From Actimicrobium sp. CCC2.4 (GTDB lineage: Bacteria; Pseudomonadota; Gammaproteobacteria; Burkholderiales; Burkholderiaceae_D), in contig NZ_CP133777.1 of NCBI RefSeq assembly GCF_034347385.1, positions 1,054,001 to 1,118,000 of the forward strand: 64,000 bases of DNA. Direction: 5' to 3'. Each line of letters starts with the position of its first letter. Positions within the stretch are counted from its first letter, which is position 1. Below the pieces are notes generated by a model. The model searched no databases, was not told the DNA's origin, and saw nothing but the letters and a program-made list of their open reading frames with translations. The position numbers and the translations under genes were made by a program. Shown here one piece after another: positions 58,492 through 64,000 of the stretch.

Positions 58492-59320
58492 CGACCGGTC
58501 GCGTGGTGTCGGCACTCCATTGGCTCCATGAGCCCGGATACAGCGCTGCCCCCGTCAGGCCGGCGATCTCCAGCGCCAGCAGGTTGTGGCACGCGGTGAC
58601 GCCGGAGCCGCATTGCATCACGCTGGCGGCAGGGGTGGTGATGACGCCGGCAAATTCCATGCGTAGCTGATCGGCCGTCTTGAAGCGGTTATCGGCTTGC
58701 AGGTTGTCCTTGAAGCAGCGGTTTTTTGCGCCGGGGATATGGCCGCCGACGCGATCCAGCGTTTCGTTTTCTCCGCGAAAGCGGTCTGCAGCGCGGGCAT
58801 CGACGATGACCAGCGCGGTCGAACCAAGGCTGGCGAGGACCTGGTCGACATCGACGGTGCGGGTCAGCGTCGGCCGCGCACTGATGTTGCCGCGCATGAC
58901 CGGTGCGGTGGCCGTCGTCGTGACGCCGCCGTCAGCGATCCACGCCGGCAAGCCGCCATCGAGGACTGCGACCTGTGCATGGCCGGCCCAACGCAACATC
59001 CACCACAGCCGTGCCGCAAACATGCCGCCATGGGCATCATAGACGATGACCTGGCTGTCGTCGTTGATACCGAGGCGGCGCATTGTCTCGATAAAATCAT
59101 CCATTGCCGGCAACGGATGGCGGCCGGCGAAACTGCCGTCAGCGGCGGTTTTCGGGCCGGAGAGGTCGTCGTCGAGCTGGACGAAACGGGCGGTGGGGAG
59201 GTGGCCTCCGGCATAGGCGATGCGGCCGGCGTCGGGTTGGGCGAGGTCGTGGCGGCAGTCGATCAGGAGTTGGGTGGCGGGGTTGATCGCACTGGCTTGG
59301 ATCAGGGTGGTATAGGGCAT
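58478..59320 (-). CDS. sseA: Sulfurtransferase (3-mercaptopyruvate/thiosulfate type, SseA-like)
   Basis: The 280-residue protein has two rhodanese domains. The active-site cysteine is C237 in MQCGSGVTACHN; CG-S-G-V-T is the mercaptopyruvate-type loop. The N-terminal domain is the inactive one, with YDAHGGMFAAR-WWML (residues 94-108). The start MPYTTLIQASAI is preferred. It transfers sulfane sulfur to thiol acceptors or cyanide. The gene ends 14 bp inside the opposite PEP-CTERM gene. Confidence 0.9.
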   Translation of the reverse strand: MPYTTLIQASAINPATQLLIDCRHDLAQPDAGRIAYAGGHLPTARFVQLDDDLSGPKTAADGSFAGRHPLPAMDDFIETMRRLGINDDSQVIVYDAHGGMFAARLWWMLRWAGHAQVAVLDGGLPAWIADGGVTTTATAPVMRGNISARPTLTRTVDVDQVLASLGSTALVIVDARAADRFRGENETLDRVGGHIPGAKNRCFKDNLQADNRFKTADQLRMEFAGVITTPAASVMQCGSGVTACHNLLALEIAGLTGAALYPGSWSQWSADTTRPVATGS

Positions 59321-59380
59321 TGCGGGACTCCTTGTTGGGTGCGGTTTTTGGCTTTGGTCACTGAAGCAAACCGCCAAATC

Positions 59381-59548
59381 GTAGGGTGCAATAACCGCAG
59401 GGCATTGCACCGAATGCACCACTTGCGGTTGATGAAACTGTATGTGCTCCGTCATGACCTAGCCGTAGGGTTTAATAACCGCAGGGCATTGCACCGAATG
59501 GCCCGCTTGCGGTTGATGAAACTGTATGTGCTCCGTCATGACCTAGCC
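59381..59548. repeat. Two tandem 84-bp repeats, each headed by a REP element
   Basis: Copies at 59381-59464 and 59465-59548 differ at about five positions. Each begins with a forward GTAG REP (59381-59411 and 59465-59495) followed by a 53-bp tail ending GTCATGACCTAGCC. The second REP has TTT in place of TGC near its start. It lies in the gap between sseA and the DMT transporter gene. Confidence 0.88.
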
Positions 59549-59570
59549 GGGGGCGGCCCGGCAGCCGGTC

Positions 59571-59733
59571 ACTTCTTTTTGCTTCGCCAAAAAGAAGTAA
59601 CCAAGAAAAAGGCGACCGCGAGACTGCTGCCCTTCGGGTTCCCAAAAACGGTAGCCAGTCAGGGGGAGGGCCGCAAACTCGCTTCGCTCAGACAGTGCGG
59701 CCCTCTTATCCCCTGCCTGACTACCGTTTTTGG
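59571..59733. repeat. Nested hairpin element
   Basis: Three inverted pairs are present: ACTTCTTTTT (59571-59580) with AAAAAGAAGT (59589-59598); CCAAAAACGGTAG (59642-59654) with CTACCGTTTTTGG (59721-59733); and, inside the latter, GAGGGCCGCA (59666-59675) with TGCGGCCCTC (59696-59705). The arrangement has no coding potential and is typical of a dispersed intergenic repeat. Together with the 84-bp tandem it fills the 474-bp gap 59321-59794. Confidence 0.75.
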
Positions 59734-59794
59734 CAGCTATCTCAATGCGGGGTACTTCAAAAGCCACGGCAACTTCAACTTCAACTCCAACCCA

Positions 59795-60724
59795 CTAAAC
59801 CTCCGAGGCAATCGGATCCGACCTCGTCACCACCACATCCGTGCTGCTGATGCTGCGCGTGTTGTAGTACGTCGCAACCAGGCCGCTCGAGAGGATCACG
59901 GCGATGCCGCTCCAGCCTTTCCAGCCGAGCACATCCTGCCACAACAAGACGCCCCAGAAGCTGGAAAAGACGATGCCGGTGTATTGCAGGTTGGCGGTGA
60001 CGAGGATTTTGCCGAGGCGGTAGGCGCGGGTCATGGCCATCTGTGCGACCGTGGCGCAGCCGCCTATGGCGAGCAATAACAGCAGTCCCCGGGTCGATGG
60101 CACATGCCACAGCGCCGCATTGGCCAGCGGGCCGGGTGCCAGCAGCACGCCACCCAGTCCGGCCAGCGTGCTGGTCAATGAAAAATAAAACACCACGCGC
60201 GATTCCGGTTCGCCCATCTTGCCCAGCTCGCGCACTTGCAGATAGGCCAGCGCCGCCAGCATGCCGGAAGCCAGCGCGATGAGCGCGCCCATCCATTGCG
60301 ACGCATGCATGGCCGGTTGCAGCAGCAGCGTCACGCCGATAAAGCTGGCCATGATCGCGAGGATCATGCCGGGTTCGAAACTGCGCACGCCGCGCCACCA
60401 GCCACCGATGAACAGGATCGCAGCGATCCAGATCGGGGCCATGTAATTGAGGGTCATTGCCATCGACAGCGGCAAGGTGGCGATCGCGTAGAACCACATC
60501 CAGAAGGCGGTCACGCCCACCGTGCCGCGCCACAAGTGATGGCGGGCAAAGCGGGTGCGCAGCGTGTCGCCGCGCAGCAGCATCAGCGCGCCGATGACAA
60601 TGACGCCAATGGCACCGCGCGCCATGACGATTTCGGCAATGCTGTAGTAGTCCGACGCGAGCTTGACGCAGACGCCCATGATGGCGAACAGGAAGGTCGC
60701 CAACAGCATCCAGAGCGATTGCAT
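59795..60724 (-). CDS. DMT-superfamily (EamA) transporter
   Basis: The 309-residue protein has ten predicted transmembrane helices in two EamA halves. MQSLWMLLATFLFAIMGVCVKLASDYYS begins the first (the core is FLFAIMGVCVK), and GGCATVAQMAMTRAYRLGKILVTANLQYT lies in the second. It is likely an inner-membrane metabolite exporter; the substrate is unknown. It starts 7 bp behind the Rieske oxygenase stop, so they form an operon. Confidence 0.85.
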   Translation of the reverse strand: MQSLWMLLATFLFAIMGVCVKLASDYYSIAEIVMARGAIGVIVIGALMLLRGDTLRTRFARHHLWRGTVGVTAFWMWFYAIATLPLSMAMTLNYMAPIWIAAILFIGGWWRGVRSFEPGMILAIMASFIGVTLLLQPAMHASQWMGALIALASGMLAALAYLQVRELGKMGEPESRVVFYFSLTSTLAGLGGVLLAPGPLANAALWHVPSTRGLLLLLAIGGCATVAQMAMTRAYRLGKILVTANLQYTGIVFSSFWGVLLWQDVLGWKGWSGIAVILSSGLVATYYNTRSISSTDVVVTRSDPIASEV

Positions 60725-60731
60725 TGAGTGC

Positions 60732-61832
60732 TCAGAACGCAATATGCGCCCGATACCATTCGTGGAAATGCTGCATGCCGTCTTCCATCGGCGACTGGTA
60801 CGGGCCGACTTCATTGACGCCACGCTCAAGCAGGATCTTGCGGCCGGCATCCATGCGCAGTGCGATTTCATCGTCCTCGATACAGGTTTCCATGTAGGCA
60901 GCCCGCTCGGCTTCGATGAACTCGCGCTCGAACAACACGATCTCTTCGGGGTAATAAAACTCGACCACGTTGGTGGTGGTTTGCGGGCCGGTCGGCCACA
61001 GCGTCGACACCACCAGCACATGCGGATACCACTCGACCATCACGTTCGGATACAGCGTGAGCCAGATCGCACCGTAATCGGGCACCGCGCCATTGCGGAA
61101 TTTGAGCACCTGGTCCTGCCACTTGCGGTACTTGGGCGAACCGGCCTTGGCCAGGCCCTGGTTGACGCCGACGGTCTGCACGCTGAAGTGTTCGCCGAAC
61201 TGCCATTTCAGGTCATCGCAACTAACGAAGCTGCCCAGGCCCGGATGGAATGGCTCGACGTGGTAATCCTCCAGATAGACTTCAATGAAGGTTTTCCAGT
61301 TGTAGTTGCATTCGTGGACCTCGACATGGTCGAGCAGATAACCGTCGAAATCGAGCGCCGGCAGCACGTCAAGCTGGCCGAGCGTGGCGGCGACATCGAA
61401 ACCGTTCTGCTCGAACAGCAAGCCGTTCCAGTTTTGCAGTGCGGTCTTCGACAGGTTCAGGCACGGCGTTTCGGCAAAATGCGGCGCGCCCAGCAGTTCG
61501 CCCTTGAGGTCGTAAGTCCAGCGATGCAGCGGGCAGACGATGTTGGTCGCATTGCCGCGACCATTGAGCATCTTGGCCTGGCGATGCCGGCAGACGTTCG
61601 AGAGCAGTTCAATCCCGTGCGCATTGCGCACCAGCATGCGGCCTTCGTTTTCCCATGGCAGCGTGGAAAAGTCGCCGGCCTCGGGCACCATGAGTTGATG
61701 ACCGACATAACGCGGCCCCTGGCGGAACAATTGCTGGATTTCCTGCTGATATAACTTTGCGTCGAAGTAGACGTTGACCGGAAGCTGTGCGCTGGAGCGC
61801 GCCAGTTTGGCATTGGTAGCCAGATCGGACAT
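60732..61832 (-). CDS. Rieske-type ring-hydroxylating oxygenase, alpha-subunit-like
   Basis: The 366-residue protein has an N-terminal Rieske 2Fe-2S domain (C81-R-H83 and C100-P-L-H103) and a C-terminal mononuclear-iron domain with EDYHVEPFHPG. No ferredoxin, reductase or beta subunit gene lies nearby, so its electron supply must come from elsewhere. It belongs to the group with choline/aromatic oxygenases; the substrate cannot be inferred. The ATG at 61832 is used; GTG at 61859 would add nine residues. The DMT gene follows. Confidence 0.85.
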   Translation of the reverse strand: MSDLATNAKLARSSAQLPVNVYFDAKLYQQEIQQLFRQGPRYVGHQLMVPEAGDFSTLPWENEGRMLVRNAHGIELLSNVCRHRQAKMLNGRGNATNIVCPLHRWTYDLKGELLGAPHFAETPCLNLSKTALQNWNGLLFEQNGFDVAATLGQLDVLPALDFDGYLLDHVEVHECNYNWKTFIEVYLEDYHVEPFHPGLGSFVSCDDLKWQFGEHFSVQTVGVNQGLAKAGSPKYRKWQDQVLKFRNGAVPDYGAIWLTLYPNVMVEWYPHVLVVSTLWPTGPQTTTNVVEFYYPEEIVLFEREFIEAERAAYMETCIEDDEIALRMDAGRKILLERGVNEVGPYQSPMEDGMQHFHEWYRAHIAF

Positions 61833-62073
61833 CCCCACCCCCAAATTAATTTTCACCAACCTAAGAGAGAAAGAACCCGCAAAAACCGGTGTTCAAATAG
61901 TATGAAAAAGGGAATTCTTGGACAGAACCGGCGATTATACCTGAGCAGGTCGCGATCGCGTCGGCGGGTTTGCCGTGGAGTAAAACGGTCTTGCGTCCGC
62001 GCCGGCGGGAACTTTTCGGCTTCATCGTGGGGATTGTTCTAAAATGGCGACCTTCTCTTTACGTGTGCCAGCC

Positions 62074-62334
62074 ATGTCAAAAAAACTTCCTTCTGCAGAT
62101 ACGCCCGCCTCGTTCGAAGACGCGATGGCAGAGCTCGCCCGGCTGGTGGCGCAAATGGAAGCCGGTGAATTGCCGCTGGAGGCATCGGTGGCGGCGTACA
62201 AGCGCGGCTCCGAGCTGGTCAAGTTTTGCGCGGTTCAGCTCGACAAGGTCGATAGTCAGGTCCGGGTACTGGAAGGCGACATGCTCAAGCCACTTGATGG
62301 GGCGAATGGTGCTGCTGGCGAGGCCGGCGAATGA
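62074..62334 (+). CDS. xseB: Exodeoxyribonuclease VII small subunit
   Basis: The protein has 86 residues from the ATG at 62074. SFEDAMAELARLVAQMEAGELPLEASVAAYKRG is the XseB signature (core ELARLVAQMEAGELPLE). It binds XseA to form the single-strand exonuclease. It overlaps ispA by 4 bp (ATGA), the common xseB-ispA-dxs order. Confidence 0.95.
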   Translation: MSKKLPSADTPASFEDAMAELARLVAQMEAGELPLEASVAAYKRGSELVKFCAVQLDKVDSQVRVLEGDMLKPLDGANGAAGEAGE

Positions 62335-63215
62335 CAGGTTTTGACGGCTGGATGCGGTCCACCCAGGCCGATGCCGAACGCGCACTCGATCAGTACCTGC
62401 CCGCAGCCACTGCATTGCCGCTGCGCCTGCATGCAGCGATGCGCTATGCCGTACTTGATGGCGGCAAGCGCGTGCGACCCTTGCTGGTGCAGGCCGCGGC
62501 CGAACTGTTTGATGCTGCGCCGGCCAATGTCGCACGGGCGGCGTGCGCCGTCGAAATGATCCATGCGTATTCGCTGGTGCATGACGACATGCCGTGCATG
62601 GATGATGATGCGCTGCGTCGTGGCAAGCCGACCGTGCATGTGGCCTACGATGAAGCCACCGCGCTGCTGGTCGGTGATGCACTGCAGGCACAGGCTTTTC
62701 TGGTACTGGCCGGCATGGAAATCGACCCGGCGCGTGCCGTGGCGATGCTGCGCTTGCTGGCCGATGCTGCCGGTTCGGCCGGTATGTGCGGTGGCCAGGC
62801 AATCGATCTGGCCAGTGTCGGTATGGACCTGTCGCTGGCGGAGCTGGAACAGATGCATCGCCTGAAGACCGGTGCCTTGTTGCGTGCGTCGGTGCTGCTC
62901 GGTGCTTGGTGCGGCACCACGCCGGATGCAGCGGCCACGGCGGCGCTGGAAGCTTATGCCGCTGCGATCGGCCTGGCGTTTCAGGTTATCGATGACGTGC
63001 TGGATGCAACCGCTGATTCGGCCACACTGGGCAAGACCGCCGGCAAGGATGCGGCGGATCACAAACCGACTTATGTTTCGATCCTGGGCCTGGAGCCCTC
63101 GCGGGCATTGGCGGAAAAATTACGTAGCGACGCGCATCGTGCCGTCCTGCCATTTGGAGACAAAGCACGACACTTGCGCGATCTCGCGGACCTGATCGTG
63201 CAGCGGAAAGCTTAG
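62331..63215 (+). CDS. ispA: Farnesyl diphosphate synthase (IspA)
   Basis: This is a 294-residue trans-prenyltransferase. The first aspartate-rich motif is [15 protein letters not shown] (about 85-99) and the second is VIDDVLDAT (about 221). GGKRVRPLL (about 43) and GGQAIDL (about 156) are conserved. It condenses IPP with DMAPP and GPP to farnesyl diphosphate for quinones, undecaprenol and hopanoids. It is followed by dxs two bases after its stop. Confidence 0.95.
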   Translation: MTGFDGWMRSTQADAERALDQYLPAATALPLRLHAAMRYAVLDGGKRVRPLLVQAAAELFDAAPANVARAACAVEMIHAYSLVHDDMPCMDDDALRRGKPTVHVAYDEATALLVGDALQAQAFLVLAGMEIDPARAVAMLRLLADAAGSAGMCGGQAIDLASVGMDLSLAELEQMHRLKTGALLRASVLLGAWCGTTPDAAATAALEAYAAAIGLAFQVIDDVLDATADSATLGKTAGKDAADHKPTYVSILGLEPSRALAEKLRSDAHRAVLPFGDKARHLRDLADLIVQRKA

Positions 63216-63217
63216 TC

Positions 63218-64000
63218 ATGCCATTACTCGAAACAATCAACCAGCCCGCAGACCTGCGCCGTCTGCCACGCAATCAGCTGCGCAAGCTCGCCGATGAATT
63301 GCGCACCTTCGTGATCGATTCGGTCTCGAAAACCGGTGGCCATCTGTCATCCAATCTAGGCACGGTCGAGCTGACCATCGCGTTGCATTACGTCTTCAAT
63401 ACGCCGGAAGACCGGCTGGTCTGGGATGTGGGTCACCAGACTTATCCGCACAAAATCCTCACCGGCCGGCGCGACCAGATGCACACGCTGCGTCAGCGCG
63501 ACGGCATTTCGGGTTTTCCGCGTCGTGCCGAGAGCGAGTACGACACCTTCGGCACCGCGCATTCGTCGACCTCGATTTCGGCCGCGCTCGGCATGGCGCT
63601 GGCAGCGCGCACCAAGGGCGAGAACCGTCATGCGGTTGCCATCATCGGCGATGGGGCGATGACCGCCGGGATGGTCTTCGAGGCGATGAACAATGCCGGT
63701 GTCTACGACGACATCAACCTGTTGGTCATCCTCAACGATAACGACATGTCGATCTCGCCGCCGGTCGGTGCACTGAACCACTATCTGGCGCGCCTGATGT
63801 CGGGCAAGTTCTATGCAGCGGCCCGCAATGTCGGCAAGTCGGTCCTGCCCGCGCCGGTGCTGGAACTGGCCAAACGCTTCGAGGAACACGCCAAGGGCAT
63901 GGTCGTGCCGGCCACGATGTTCGAAGAATTCGGCTTCAATTACATCGGTCCTATCGATGGCCATGACCTCGATGCGCTGATCCCCACACTGCAAAACCTG
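63218..64000 (+). CDS. dxs: 1-deoxy-D-xylulose-5-phosphate synthase, 5' part
   Basis: The first 261 codons of a gene of about 620 are present; the frame runs off the window end. The ATG at 63218 gives [42 protein letters not shown] and [20 protein letters not shown] (TPP-binding core GDGAMTAG) are in place. The enzyme makes DXP from pyruvate and glyceraldehyde 3-phosphate, feeding both isoprenoids (with ispA) and thiazole synthesis by ThiG. Confidence 0.96.
   Translation, partial: MPLLETINQPADLRRLPRNQLRKLADELRTFVIDSVSKTGGHLSSNLGTVELTIALHYVFNTPEDRLVWDVGHQTYPHKILTGRRDQMHTLRQRDGISGFPRRAESEYDTFGTAHSSTSISAALGMALAARTKGENRHAVAIIGDGAMTAGMVFEAMNNAGVYDDINLLVILNDNDMSISPPVGALNHYLARLMSGKFYAAARNVGKSVLPAPVLELAKRFEEHAKGMVVPATMFEEFGFNYIGPIDGHDLDALIPTLQNL

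Noticed and set aside
59381-59548. A CRISPR-like appearance of repeated blocks.
   Set aside because: Only two units, directly adjacent with no unique spacers, and headed by REP palindromes.

Overview
The window is high-GC, densely coded proteobacterial chromosome. The gene content and order (yqgE-ruvX-pyrR-pyrB next to a dihydroorotase-like gene, waaC-waaA, msbA beside waaF, thrB next to a BPSS1780-type membrane protein, xseB-ispA-dxs, a PEP-CTERM protein, a PilJ/ChpA chemosensory array) point to a betaproteobacterium of the order Burkholderiales, most likely Oxalobacteraceae. That placement is inference from gene families, not a database match. No rRNA, tRNA, CRISPR array, prophage or complete transposase gene was recognised.

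Layout. 1-6.5 kb: end of pilJ and the giant hybrid kinase chpA/pilL of twitching motility. 6.7-13.8 kb: photolyase, then a tight run yqgE-ruvX-pyrR-pyrB-pyrC'-acyltransferase whose dihydroorotase has lost its metal ligands, then convergent apaH. 13.9-17.5 kb: phosphohexomutase, waaC and waaA for nucleotide sugar and LPS inner core. 17.6-18.7 kb: decayed toxin-antitoxin ground, with a ccdA antitoxin whose toxin gene is cut off by a REP element and a vapBC pair whose toxin has an in-frame stop. 18.8-25.4 kb: a complete RND efflux system (acrA-acrB-oprM order on the minus strand) divergent from its TetR regulator across a perfect AcrR-type operator. 25.4-29.2 kb: LPS core genes (waaE-like transferase, msbA, waaF). 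29.3-32.6 kb: DUF2147 protein and valS. 32.7-33.8 kb: a low-GC glycosyltransferase. 34.1-39.4 kb: TPP riboswitch and thiC-thiS, then thiG-thiD-thiE, the two halves separated by 770 bp of repeats and an oxygenase pseudogene.

39.4-42.3 kb is the most foreign stretch: AT-rich DNA carrying one large modular protein with a long Pro-Ala linker, no recognised function and an 8-G tract. 42.3-49.5 kb: uvrD, a REP cluster with a 30-bp perfect hairpin, thrB with its neighbours, an outer-membrane barrel and an intact Xre-RES toxin-antitoxin pair. 49.8-56.8 kb: a free-standing PilJ-sensor-domain protein and the purine catabolic operon xdhA-xdhB-xdhC-guaD. 57.0-64.0 kb: a ZIP metal transporter with no ordinary start codon, a PEP-CTERM protein, a sulfurtransferase, repeat elements, a Rieske oxygenase paired with a DMT exporter, and xseB-ispA-dxs for isoprenoid precursors, dxs running off the end.

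A dispersed 31-bp palindrome beginning GTAG (at least nine copies, several in inverted pairs) is the dominant repeat of the window. It has REP character, sits almost only between genes, and in one case has ended a toxin gene.
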